Positions 26,122-34,486 of a stretch of 64,000 nt of DNA are shown one piece after another (position 1 is the first letter of the stretch; the number at the start of each line of letters is the position of its first letter). This stretch comes from RBG-16-66-20 sp036262835 (lineage in GTDB: Bacteria; Pseudomonadota; Gammaproteobacteria; Burkholderiales; SG8-39). Both the position numbers and the translations under genes were made by a program. The notes under the pieces were generated by a model that saw only the letters and a program-made list of their open reading frames with translations, ran no database searches and had not been told where the DNA came from. The stretch spans positions 62,001 through 126,000 of the forward strand of contig DATAID010000003.1 of the NCBI GenBank assembly GCA_036262835.1. Direction: 5' to 3'.

Positions 26122-26907
26122 TTAGCTCAACACGTCCTGCGATTGTCGCAGGACCCGGCGCGCGTAGTAGCAGAACACGGCGTCCACGTACTTGGGCTTC
26201 AGGCGATAGTCGTGCGCCTCCTTGATGCACTCGGGCCGGACCGCCTTGATGGTGCCCGCCGCACGCGCCATGAGCTGCAGCTTGGCCGCGCGCTCTATGA
26301 AGATGCTGAGCATGGTGGCCTCCTCGATCGTCTTGCAGGCGGCGAGCTGGCCGTGATGCGCGAGCAGGATCGAGCGCTTCTCGCCGAGCGCCTCGGAGAT
26401 GAGGCGGCCTTCCTCGTCGCCGATCGGCACGCCCGGATACTCGGGAAGATAGGCGCAGTCCTCGTGGAACATCGAGGTATCCATGTGCGCCGCGACAAGC
26501 GGCTCGCCGATCATCGAGAGCGCGGAGCAGTGCGGCGGGTGCGTGTGGACGATCGCGTTCACCGCCGGGCGGTGCTCGTAGATCCACAGGTGGAAGCGGT
26601 TCGAGGGATTGGGCATGCCCTCGCCTTCCAGGATGTTGAGGTCGCCATCCACCCGCACGATATTGCTCGTGCGCGCCTCGTCGAAGCCCAGGCCGAAGCT
26701 GAGCATCCAGTACGTCCCGGGCTCGTCGGCGCGCGCCGTGATCTGCCCTGCGAGCGCGGATTCGTGCCCCTCGGCCTCGAGGATGCGGCAGGCGAGCGCC
26801 ACTTTGGTGCGCAGGGGCCAAGCCGGCGTCAGCAGGTTGGCCTCCATGCGCTCGCTGGTCTGCTGGTGGTAGAAGCTCTTGTCGCGCGCGCGCTCTTCGA
26901 TCTTCAT
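26122..26907 (-). CDS. Class II aldolase/adducin-family protein
   Basis: A 261-residue protein of the class II aldolase fold (fuculose-1-phosphate aldolase/AraD group). Probable metal ligands are the histidines in IVHTHPPHCSALSM near residue 105 and in LLAHHGQLAACKTIEEA near residue 180. Members without a sugar-phosphate site often act as decarboxylases or aldolases on hydroxy or oxo acids. The exact reaction is unknown. The start at 26907 avoids a run overlapping the upstream Bug gene. Genes on both sides in the operon encode Bug receptors. Confidence 0.87.
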   Translation of the reverse strand: MKIEERARDKSFYHQQTSERMEANLLTPAWPLRTKVALACRILEAEGHESALAGQITARADEPGTYWMLSFGLGFDEARTSNIVRVDGDLNILEGEGMPNPSNRFHLWIYEHRPAVNAIVHTHPPHCSALSMIGEPLVAAHMDTSMFHEDCAYLPEYPGVPIGDEEGRLISEALGEKRSILLAHHGQLAACKTIEEATMLSIFIERAAKLQLMARAAGTIKAVRPECIKEAHDYRLKPKYVDAVFCYYARRVLRQSQDVLS

Positions 26908-26921
26908 GGCGTCTCCGGTTT

Positions 26922-27902
26922 TCAGTCGATCTTCGCGCCCGAGGCCTTGACGACCCTCGCCCACTTCGCGATCTCGGCGCGCACGAACTCCGCCGACTGC
27001 TCGGGGTTCAGCTCGCGCGTCTCGGCGCCCTGCAGCGCGAATTTCTGGCGGATCTCCGGATCGGCGATCGCCTTGGCGAGGTCCGCGTAGATGCGCGCGA
27101 CGACCTCTTTCGGCGTGCCGGCCGGGGCGTAGAGGCCGTACCAGTTTTCCGACAGGATCCCCGGATAGCCCGCCTGCGCGAGCGTCGGCACTTCGGGCAG
27201 GATGGCGATGCGCGCGGGGCTCGCGACCGCAAGCCCTCGCAGCTTGCCGCTCTTGATGTGCGGCGAGACCGTGAGCGAGGTTTCGAAGGCCATCGTCACC
27301 TGCCCGCCGACGAGCGCGGCCATCGCCGGCGCGCCGCCCTTGTAGGGCACGTGCACGATGTCGATGCCCGCCGCACCTTTGAACATTTCACCGGTGAGAT
27401 GGAACACGGTGCCGTTTCCGGCCGAAGCCATCGTCAGCTTGCCGGGGGAGGTCTTGGCGAGCGCGACCAACTCCGCCACCGACCGGGCCGGCACCGAGGC
27501 CTCGACCGCCATCACGACCGGCAGCGACGCCGCAATCGAGATCGGCACGAAATCCTTTTCGGTGTCGTAGCCAAGCTTCGGATAGATGCTCGGATTGATC
27601 GCGTGCGCGGCCGGCGCGAAAAGCAGGGTATAGCCGTCGCCCGCCGCCTTGGCGACGATCTCGGTGCCGATCGTTCCGCCCGCGCCGGGGCGGTTGTCGA
27701 CGACCACCGGCTGGCCGAGGGAATCGGAGAGCCGTGTGGCGAGAATGCGCGAGAGAGCGTCGGTGCCCGCCCCCGGCGAGAAGGGCACCACGAGGCGAAT
27801 GGACCGGCTCGGCCAGGATTGCGCAAGCGCATGGCCCGGCGCGAGCGCGCCAAGCGCGAGGAGAAGTCCGAGGGTTTTCAGCAGGGCGCGCATCGTGCTC
27901 AT
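26922..27902 (-). CDS. Bug-family tripartite tricarboxylate transporter receptor (3)
   Basis: A 326-residue receptor with a signal peptide (LLALGALAPGHALAQ), then SWPSRSIRLVVPFSPGAGTDALSR and IVHVPYKGGAPAMAALVGGQVTMAF. The ATG at 27902 overlaps the stop of the aminotransferase gene (ATGA), so the two are coupled; a second ATG nine bases in is also possible. Third of three receptors in this operon, again without membrane transporter subunits. Confidence 0.93.
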   Translation of the reverse strand: MSTMRALLKTLGLLLALGALAPGHALAQSWPSRSIRLVVPFSPGAGTDALSRILATRLSDSLGQPVVVDNRPGAGGTIGTEIVAKAAGDGYTLLFAPAAHAINPSIYPKLGYDTEKDFVPISIAASLPVVMAVEASVPARSVAELVALAKTSPGKLTMASAGNGTVFHLTGEMFKGAAGIDIVHVPYKGGAPAMAALVGGQVTMAFETSLTVSPHIKSGKLRGLAVASPARIAILPEVPTLAQAGYPGILSENWYGLYAPAGTPKEVVARIYADLAKAIADPEIRQKFALQGAETRELNPEQSAEFVRAEIAKWARVVKASGAKID

Positions 27903-29095
27903 GCCGCCGCGCGGGCCGGCGATCGGCGGCATTCGGCGAGATAGTCCATCGCGGCCTGCACGCCGGCGCGCTTCACCGGCACGCCGGCGAGCTCCAGGCC
28001 CATCTCGCAGCCGGCGAGCGTTCCCATGAGGGCGAGATCGTTGAAATCGCCGAGGTGGCCGATGCGGAAGACCTTGCCGGCGAGCCTGGTCAACCCGGTG
28101 CCGAGCGAAAGATCGAAATTTTCCAGAATCACCTTGCGCGCTTTGTCGGCATCGTGCCCCGGCGGCATCATCACCGCGGTGAGCGAGGCCGAGTATTCGG
28201 CCGGATTTTTTGCGAGCACTTCGAGCCCCCAGGCGCGCACGGCGCGCCGCGTCGCTTCGGCGTGGCGCTGGTGCCGCGCGAAGACGTTGTCGAGCCCTTC
28301 TTCCTCGAGAAGCATTTTCAGCGCTTCGCGCAAGCCATAGAGCAGGTTCGTCGCGGGCGTGTACGGGAAATAGCCGTCCTTGTTGGCGGCGATCATGTCC
28401 GCCCAATCCCAGAAGCTGCGCGGCAGCTTCGCGCTCTTGCCGGCGGCAAGCGCCTTGGCGGACACCGCGTTGAACGAGAGCCCCGGCGGGAGCATCAAGC
28501 CCTTTTGCGAGCCGCCCACGGTGACGTCGACGCCCCACTCGTCGTGCCGGTAATCGATCGAGCCGAGCGAGGAGATCGTGTCGGCCATGAGAAGCGCGGG
28601 GTGCTTCGCTGCATCGATCGCGCGCCGGACTTCGCCCACCCGCGAAACGACGCCGGTCGAGGTTTCGTTGTGCACCACGCATACCGCCTTGATGCGATGC
28701 GCCTTGTCTTCGCGCAACTTGGCCTCGATCGCCTGCGCGTCCGCGCCGGTGCGCCAATCGCCCGGAATGAACTCGGGCGCCAGGCCGAGGCGCAGCGCCA
28801 TCTTCTGCCAGAGCGTCGCGAAATGGCCCGTCTCGTACATGAGGATCGCATCGCCGGGCGAAAGCGTATTGACGAGCGCTGCTTCCCACGCCCCGGTGCC
28901 GGAGGCGGGATAGATGACCACGGGGCTCGTCGTCTTGAACATGCGCTTCATGCCCGCGAGCACTTCCTTGCCGAGCACGGCGAACTCGGGGCCGCGGTGG
29001 TCCATGGTCGGGAAGTCAATCGCGCGCAGCACGCGATCCGGCACGTTGGTCGGACCCGGGATTTGCAGGAAATGGCGGCCGGCGTTGCGGGGCAT
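27899..29095 (-). CDS. PLP-dependent alanine/serine-glyoxylate aminotransferase family protein
   Basis: A 398-residue class V aminotransferase. It opens GRHFLQIPGPTNVPDRVLRA and has the PLP lysine in GGSQKGLMLPPGLSFNAVS near residue 195, as in serine-glyoxylate and alanine-glyoxylate aminotransferases. The likely chemistry is amino-group transfer to glyoxylate or a related 2-oxo acid. It is the first gene of the minus-strand operon, preceded by a very strong AAGGAGGAGG site. It is divergent from the GntR regulator. Confidence 0.9.
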   Translation of the reverse strand: MPRNAGRHFLQIPGPTNVPDRVLRAIDFPTMDHRGPEFAVLGKEVLAGMKRMFKTTSPVVIYPASGTGAWEAALVNTLSPGDAILMYETGHFATLWQKMALRLGLAPEFIPGDWRTGADAQAIEAKLREDKAHRIKAVCVVHNETSTGVVSRVGEVRRAIDAAKHPALLMADTISSLGSIDYRHDEWGVDVTVGGSQKGLMLPPGLSFNAVSAKALAAGKSAKLPRSFWDWADMIAANKDGYFPYTPATNLLYGLREALKMLLEEEGLDNVFARHQRHAEATRRAVRAWGLEVLAKNPAEYSASLTAVMMPPGHDADKARKVILENFDLSLGTGLTRLAGKVFRIGHLGDFNDLALMGTLAGCEMGLELAGVPVKRAGVQAAMDYLAECRRSPARAAA

Positions 29096-29108
29096 AACAA
29101 CCTCCTCC

Positions 29109-29119
29109 TTTGTATGCAA
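29109..29119. promoter_or_regulatory. Candidate GntR operator 1
   Basis: TTTGTATGCAA contains TTGTATGCAA, one base from the perfect dyad TTGTATACAA that is typical of FadR-type GntR sites. It is 14 bases upstream of the aminotransferase start, overlapping the region just before its ribosome-binding site. A related dyad lies 60 bases away. Confidence 0.45.
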
Positions 29120-29170
29120 TCCTGGCGCCCGCCCGGACTTCTTGGTCACGGCTTGCACCCAGGCCAACTA

Positions 29171-29191
29171 TTTTGTATTCTGCATGCAAAA
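29171..29191. promoter_or_regulatory. Candidate GntR operator 2
   Basis: TTTTGTAT, five bases, ATGCAAAA: the arms are inverted repeats at seven of eight positions. It ends on the first base of the regulator's ATG, suggesting autoregulation. It shares the TTTGTAT and ATGCAA half-sites with candidate operator 1. Confidence 0.45.
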
Positions 29192-29868
29192 TGGAACTGG
29201 CACAAGAGACAGGTCCCATCCTGCGGCGGCCGCTCCACGAGGAGGCGACCGACCGGCTGCGAGACCTGATCGTACAGGGGCGGCTGGCGCCCGGGGCACG
29301 TTTGAATGAGCGGTTGCTCACGGCCCAGTTGGGCGTCTCGCGCACGCCCTTGCGCGAGGCGTTCAAGGTGCTCGCCACCGAGGGACTCGTCGAGCTGCTG
29401 CCGAACCGCGGCGCGATCGTTTCGCCGATCGACGCCGAGCGGCTGCGAGAGACGCTCGCGGTGATGGGCGTGCTCGAAGGGCTGGCCGGCGAGCTCGCCT
29501 GCCGCAACGCGACCGAGGCGCAATTGAACGAGATCCGCGCGCTCCACTACGAGATGCTCGCCTGCCACGCGCGCGGCGATCTGGCCGGCTACTTCAAGTT
29601 CAACCAGGCGATTCACCTGAAGCTCGTCAAGTACTCGGGCAACGCGACGCTTTACAACGCCTACCGCCAGCTGAACGGCACCATCCGTCGCGCGCGCTAC
29701 ATGGCCAACCTCTCGCAGGAGCGCTGGGACGAAGCCGTGCGCGAGCACGAGGAGATCCTCGCTGTGCTCGGCGCGCGCGACGTGAAGCGAATCAAGGTCC
29801 TGCTGACCGACCATCTAACGCACAAGCTCGCCAGCGTCGTGGGCGAGCTGAAAGCCGAGGACCGTTGA
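29191..29868 (+). CDS. GntR-family (FadR/FCD-type) transcriptional regulator
   Basis: A 225-residue regulator with an N-terminal winged helix (DRLRDLIVQGRLAPGARLNERLLTAQLGVSRTPLREAFKVL, residues 20-60) and a helical FCD ligand-binding domain. The conserved FCD acidic and histidine residues appear (NQAIHLKLVKYSGN, REHEEIL). FCD regulators usually sense carboxylic acids. It sits between the Bug/aminotransferase operon and the FAD dehydrogenase gene, and its stop overlaps the dehydrogenase start. It is the obvious local regulator of both units. Confidence 0.92.
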   Translation: MELAQETGPILRRPLHEEATDRLRDLIVQGRLAPGARLNERLLTAQLGVSRTPLREAFKVLATEGLVELLPNRGAIVSPIDAERLRETLAVMGVLEGLAGELACRNATEAQLNEIRALHYEMLACHARGDLAGYFKFNQAIHLKLVKYSGNATLYNAYRQLNGTIRRARYMANLSQERWDEAVREHEEILAVLGARDVKRIKVLLTDHLTHKLASVVGELKAEDR

Positions 29869-32705
29869 GCGCGGCGCCGGGCGATTCGGCCTTCGCGCAG
29901 CGGCTGCGCCGCGAGCTCGACGGCGAAGTCCTCTTCGATACCGCCTCGCGCGGCCGTTATTCCACCGACGCATCGATCTACCAGGTCGAGCCGATCGGCA
30001 TTGTCGTGCCGCGCACGGCCGAGGCGGCGCGAGCGGCGCTCGCGATCGCGGCCGACTCCGGCGTTCCCGTGCTGCCGCGCGGCGCGGGCAGCTCGCAGTG
30101 CGGGCAGGCGGTCGGCGCGGCGCTCATCCTCGATCACACGAAGTACCTGAACCGCGTGCTCGAGAAAAATCTCGAGGCGGGTAACGTCGTCGTCGAGCCG
30201 GGCGTCGTGCTCGACCAGTTGAACGCCGAGCTGCGGCCGCACGGCGTCTGGTACCCGGTCGACGTTTCGACCAGCGCGCAGGCCACGCTCGGCGGCATGG
30301 CCGGCAACAACTCCTGCGGCTCGCGCTCGATCGCCTACGGCAACATGGTGCACAACGTGCTCGCCATCGACGCCGTGACGGCCGAGGGCAAAAGATGGAG
30401 GTTCGGCCCGATGAGCGACGCTTCGGGGCCCGTCGAGTATCAGGATTTTATTTCCCGGTTGAAAATCCTTTATGAAAGGGAAAAAGAAGAAATAGCGGCG
30501 CGTTTTCCCAAAGTGCTGCGCAAGGTCGCGGGCTACAACCTCGACCATCTGGGGCCGCCGCACGCGAACGCGGCGCACCTGCTCGTCGGCTCGGAGGGCA
30601 CGCTCGCGTGGTTCGAGCGGCTGCACCTGAAGCTCTCGCCGCTGCCGCCCGCGCGCGCTCTCGGCGTTTGCCACTTCGGCCGCTTCTACGACGCGATGGC
30701 GAAGACGCAGCACATCGTCAAGCTCGGGCCCTCTGCCGTGGAGCTCGTCGACCGGACGATGATCGGTCTCGCGCGCGAAAACGCGGCGTTCCGGAAGACG
30801 GTGGACGCCTTCATCAAGGGCGATCCGGACGCGATCCTCCTGGTCGAGTTTTCGGCGGACGAGGCTTCGCTCGTCAAGGCGAAGCTGAAAGAGCTCAGCC
30901 AATTGATGGGCGATCTGGGATTTCCCGGCAGCGTGGTTGAGATCACCGACGCCGGTCTGCAGAAGGCGGTCTGGGATGTGAGGAAGGCGGGCCTCAACAT
31001 CATGATGTCGATGAAGGGGGACGGAAAGCCCGTCTCCTTCATCGAGGACTGCGCGGTCCCGCTCGAGCACCTTGCCGACTACACCGAGCGCCTGACGCGC
31101 GTGTTCGAGAAGCACGGCACGCGCGGCACCTGGTACGCGCACGCCTCGGTCGGGACATTGCACGTGCGCCCGATCCTCGACATGCGGCGCGACGGTGCGA
31201 GGAAGATGCGCGCCATCGCCGAGGAAGCCTGCGCGATGGTGAAGGAGTACAAGGGCGCGTACTCAGGCGAGCACGGAGACGGCCTCGTGCGCTCCGAATG
31301 GATCGCGCCTTTCTTCGGCCCGCGGCTCACGGCGGCGCTCGGCGAGGTCAAGGCCTGGCTCGATCCGCGCGGCCTCATGAATCCCGGGAAGATCGTCGCG
31401 CCCTCGAAGATGGACGACGCATCGCTCTTTCGCTTCAAGCCGGGCTACTCGGCCAAGGTGCCGGCGACGGTGCTCAACTGGTCGGAGTGGGGCGGCTTCG
31501 ACAAGGCCGTCGAGATGTGCAACAACAACGGCCACTGCCGGAAATTCGACGCCGGCACCATGTGCCCGTCGTTCCGCGCCACTCGCGACGAGACGCACCT
31601 CACGCGGGGGCGCGCGAATACGCTGCGCCTTGCGCTCTCAGGCCAGCTGGGCGCGAATGCCGACGCGCAGGTGAAGGAAGCGCTCGACCTGTGCGTGTCC
31701 TGCAAGGGCTGCAAGCGCGAGTGCCCGACCGGCGTGGACATGGCGCGCATGAAGATTGAGTTCCTCGCCGACTACCGCACGCGCCACGCACCGAGCCTGC
31801 GCGACAAGCTGATCGCCTACCTGCCGCGCTATGCGCGCTGGGCGCAGCGGGTGCCGGCGCTCGTCAATTTCGCCGCGGCGGTCGGGCGCCGGTTCATCGG
31901 CTTCACCGAGAAGCGCGCGCTTCCCGGCTGGCGCGCCGATGCGTTCGTCGATCGAGCCTGGCCGAAGACCGGCGAGCGCGAGGTCGTCCTCTTCGTCGAT
32001 ACCTTCAGCCGGTACTTCGAGCCCGACAATGCGCGCGCCGCTATCCGCGTGCTCCAGGCCGCCGGCTATCGAGTGCATACGGCGATGCCGGTCATCGGGG
32101 ATCAGCCCCTGTGCTGCGGGCGCACCTTTCTCGCCGCTGGAATGATCGAGGAAGCGAAGACCGAGGCGCGCCGCATGCTGGAGGCGCTCGGGCCTTGGGT
32201 GGGTCATGGGCTTCCCATCGTCGGCCTCGAGCCCTCGTGCCTTTTCACGCTCCGGGACGAATACACGGCCCTCTTTCCGGAGGCCGGGGTGCTGGCAAAA
32301 AACGCGTTTCTTTTCGAGGAGTTCCTGGCGCGCGAAGCGGACGCGGGCCTCCTGAAGCTCGAGCTGAAGCCGCTCGCGGCCGAAGCGCTGTTGCACGGTC
32401 ATTGCCATCAGAAGGCGTTCGGCGCGATGGGCGCCGTGGAGCGCGTCTTGCGCCTTGTGCCCGAGCTCAAGGTGAAGACGATCGAGTCCTCGTGCTGTGG
32501 GATGGCGGGCAGTTTCGGCTACGAGGCCGAGCACTATGAGGTCTCGATGAAGATGGCCGAAGCAGCCGTCCTGCCCGCCGTGCGCAAGGCAGCACCCGAA
32601 GCTCTCCTGGTCGCCGACGGCACGAGCTGCCGTCATCAGATCGCCCACGGCGCAGGGCGCGATGCACTGCATGTTGCGCGCGTGCTCGAGCGCGCCCTCG
32701 CCTAG
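29865..32705 (+). CDS. FAD-linked 2-hydroxyacid dehydrogenase with Fe-S and CCG domains (YdiJ-like)
   Basis: A 946-residue fusion. Residues 45-180 form an FAD-binding type 4 domain (LPRGAGSSQCGQAVGAALIL, GNNSCGSRSIAYG) and residues 200-510 the C-terminal FAD oxidase domain. Two Fe-S centres are indicated by CNNNGHCRKF...MCPSFRAT and CVSCKGCKRECPTGVDMARMK. Two CCG motifs (LCCGRTFL, SSCCGMAGSFGYE) end the protein. The domain order matches YdiJ-type D-2-hydroxyglutarate or lactate dehydrogenases. It may supply 2-oxo acids to the neighbouring pathway. The start is a TTG overlapping the GntR stop and is uncertain by a few codons. Confidence 0.9.
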   Translation: MSAAPGDSAFAQRLRRELDGEVLFDTASRGRYSTDASIYQVEPIGIVVPRTAEAARAALAIAADSGVPVLPRGAGSSQCGQAVGAALILDHTKYLNRVLEKNLEAGNVVVEPGVVLDQLNAELRPHGVWYPVDVSTSAQATLGGMAGNNSCGSRSIAYGNMVHNVLAIDAVTAEGKRWRFGPMSDASGPVEYQDFISRLKILYEREKEEIAARFPKVLRKVAGYNLDHLGPPHANAAHLLVGSEGTLAWFERLHLKLSPLPPARALGVCHFGRFYDAMAKTQHIVKLGPSAVELVDRTMIGLARENAAFRKTVDAFIKGDPDAILLVEFSADEASLVKAKLKELSQLMGDLGFPGSVVEITDAGLQKAVWDVRKAGLNIMMSMKGDGKPVSFIEDCAVPLEHLADYTERLTRVFEKHGTRGTWYAHASVGTLHVRPILDMRRDGARKMRAIAEEACAMVKEYKGAYSGEHGDGLVRSEWIAPFFGPRLTAALGEVKAWLDPRGLMNPGKIVAPSKMDDASLFRFKPGYSAKVPATVLNWSEWGGFDKAVEMCNNNGHCRKFDAGTMCPSFRATRDETHLTRGRANTLRLALSGQLGANADAQVKEALDLCVSCKGCKRECPTGVDMARMKIEFLADYRTRHAPSLRDKLIAYLPRYARWAQRVPALVNFAAAVGRRFIGFTEKRALPGWRADAFVDRAWPKTGEREVVLFVDTFSRYFEPDNARAAIRVLQAAGYRVHTAMPVIGDQPLCCGRTFLAAGMIEEAKTEARRMLEALGPWVGHGLPIVGLEPSCLFTLRDEYTALFPEAGVLAKNAFLFEEFLAREADAGLLKLELKPLAAEALLHGHCHQKAFGAMGAVERVLRLVPELKVKTIESSCCGMAGSFGYEAEHYEVSMKMAEAAVLPAVRKAAPEALLVADGTSCRHQIAHGAGRDALHVARVLERALA

Positions 32706-33478
32706 GTCTTCCGGCGGCTTAAGAAGAAAAGCGCGACGCCGGCGACGATCATCGGCAGGCTCAGCCACTGGCCCATCGTGAGGCCGAGCGCGAGAAAGCC
32801 GAGAAAGCTGTCGGGCTCGCGCGCGAGCTCGCATATCGATCTCGCCACACCATAGCCAATGAGAAAGAGCGCCGACACCTGCATGCGCGGTCGCTTGCGC
32901 GACGAGAACCACCAGAGCAGCGCGAAAAGCGCGATGCCTTCAAGCGCCATCTCATAGAGCTGGGAAGGATGGCGCGGCGCCGGCCCGCCGTCGCGAAAGA
33001 CCATGCCCCAGGGCACGTCCGTGACGCGTCCCCACAGCTCGCCGTTGATGAAGTTGCCCAGGCGCCCGGTGCCGAGGCCGATCGGCACGAGCGGCGCGAC
33101 ATAGTCCATCAAGTCCCACCAGTTGGTGCGATTGCGCCAGGCGAAGAAGGCGGCTGCGCCCAGCACGCCCAGAAAGCCGCCGTGAAAGGACATCCCGCCC
33201 TGCCAGATCGCGAAGATCTCGAGCGGATGGGCGAAGTAGTGGCCGGGCTTGTAGAAAATCACGTAGCCGAGGCGCCCGCCGAGGATCACGCCCACGACCA
33301 GGTAAAAGAGCAGGTCGTCGAGCTGCGCGCGCGTGATCGGCGCAAGGCCCTGCGCGATGCGGCGCGCCCCCAGCCACCAGGCGCCCAGAAAGCCGACGAG
33401 GTACATGAGCCCGTACCAGCGCACGGCGAAGGGTCCCACCTGAAAGACGACCGGATCGATGTTGGGGTGGACGAGCAT
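32702..33478 (-). CDS. lgt: Prolipoprotein diacylglyceryl transferase
   Basis: A 258-residue integral membrane enzyme that transfers diacylglycerol from phosphatidylglycerol to the lipobox cysteine of prolipoproteins. The Lgt signature GRLGNFINGELWGR is near residue 138. The conserved GGMSFHGGFLGVLGA and HPSQLYEMALEG are present, and seven hydrophobic segments are visible. Its stop shares CTAG with the convergent dehydrogenase gene. Confidence 0.96.
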   Translation of the reverse strand: MLVHPNIDPVVFQVGPFAVRWYGLMYLVGFLGAWWLGARRIAQGLAPITRAQLDDLLFYLVVGVILGGRLGYVIFYKPGHYFAHPLEIFAIWQGGMSFHGGFLGVLGAAAFFAWRNRTNWWDLMDYVAPLVPIGLGTGRLGNFINGELWGRVTDVPWGMVFRDGGPAPRHPSQLYEMALEGIALFALLWWFSSRKRPRMQVSALFLIGYGVARSICELAREPDSFLGFLALGLTMGQWLSLPMIVAGVALFFLSRRKT

Positions 33479-33489
33479 CGGCCCGGAGA

Positions 33490-34395
33490 TTAGCGCGCGA
33501 GGCGCTTCGCGTGTGTGACGAACTCGCGGCCGGCCGCGCTGGCGGCGATGCCACCCGGTGCACGCCGCCAGGCGAGCCAGAGATCGAGCCTGGGATGCGG
33601 ATCCGAGATTTCGCGGTAGACGACGCCGCGCCGGCCAAGATTGGCGAGGCAGGCCGGTACGAGCGCGACGCCCAGGCCGCTCGAGACGAGGCTCACCACC
33701 GTCTGCATCTGGATCGCTTCCTGGGCGAGGCGCGGCGCGAACCCGGCGCGCGCGGTGATGCCGCTGACGATGTCGTGCAGGCCCGGGGCCATCTGGCGCG
33801 GCACCATGACGAAGGCCTCATCCGCGAGCTCGCGCGCGGCAAGCGCTCCGCGCCCGCGTGCAAGCCGATGCCGCGCCGGAAGCGCCGCGACGAAGCGGTC
33901 GCGCTGCACCACGAGGTGCTCGAGCTCGGGGACAGCAACGGGCGGCAGCAACAGGCCGAAATCGAGCTCGTTGGCGGCGAGCGCGGCCGACTGCTCGGGC
34001 GAGAGCATCTCTCGCAGGGCGAGCGCGACGCCGGGCAGCGCCGCCTTGTAGGCCTTGAGAAGCCCCGGCAGGACGCCGAAGTCGGCAAGCGAGACAAAGC
34101 CGATCCGCAGCCGCCCGCCGGTGCCGGCGGCCATGCGGCCGACCTCGAGCACCGCGCGCTCGAGCTGGGCGAGCAGGCGCTTCGCCTCTTCGAGGAAGCG
34201 CGCGCCCTCGGGCGTGAGCTCCACCTTGCGGCGCGAGCGCGCGAGCAGCGTCGCGCCGACGCGCGCTTCCAGATCCCGGATCGAGCGCGAAAGCGGCGGC
34301 TGCGAGATGTGGAGCGCCGCCGCGGCGCGGCCGAAATGCAGCCGCTCGGCGACGGCGACGAAGTGGCGCAGCTGGCGCAGGTCCGGGCTATTCAT
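33490..34395 (-). CDS. LysR-family transcriptional regulator
   Basis: A 301-residue LysR regulator. It has an N-terminal helix-turn-helix (LRHFVAVAERLHFGRAAAALHISQPPLSRSIRDLEARVG, residues 8-47) and a periplasmic-binding-protein-like effector domain. It lies 11 bases upstream of lgt on the same strand and is divergent from ilvD. A T-N11-A dyad overlaps its start codon, so autoregulation and control of ilvD are plausible. The effector is unknown; members with this N-terminus often respond to aromatic or organic acids. Confidence 0.92.
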   Translation of the reverse strand: MNSPDLRQLRHFVAVAERLHFGRAAAALHISQPPLSRSIRDLEARVGATLLARSRRKVELTPEGARFLEEAKRLLAQLERAVLEVGRMAAGTGGRLRIGFVSLADFGVLPGLLKAYKAALPGVALALREMLSPEQSAALAANELDFGLLLPPVAVPELEHLVVQRDRFVAALPARHRLARGRGALAARELADEAFVMVPRQMAPGLHDIVSGITARAGFAPRLAQEAIQMQTVVSLVSSGLGVALVPACLANLGRRGVVYREISDPHPRLDLWLAWRRAPGGIAASAAGREFVTHAKRLAR

Positions 34396-34408
34396 ACCAA
34401 ATAGGTAT
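34394..34408. promoter_or_regulatory. Candidate LysR operator (T-N11-A dyad)
   Basis: ATACC, five bases, GGTAT is a perfect 5-bp inverted repeat and contains the T-N11-A core typical of LysR sites. It overlaps the first codon of the LysR gene and lies about 80 bases upstream of ilvD. Confidence 0.5.
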
Positions 34409-34486
34409 CACTAGACGATTTCTATTGTATTGGATCGCAACACTCTCGCCGCGTACACTGCGCCGCTCTCAAGGAGGGAGTTCCCC

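Noticed and set aside
25213..27090. A 625-codon plus-strand open frame opposite Bug receptors 2 and 3 and the aldolase-like gene
   Set aside because: Composition (Arg/His-rich, no motifs) is that of an antisense shadow of GC-rich genes with clear homologues.
23335..27902. Recent tandem duplication of Bug receptor genes
   Set aside because: The three proteins differ widely outside family motifs and are separated by unrelated enzyme genes, so they look independently recruited or anciently diverged.
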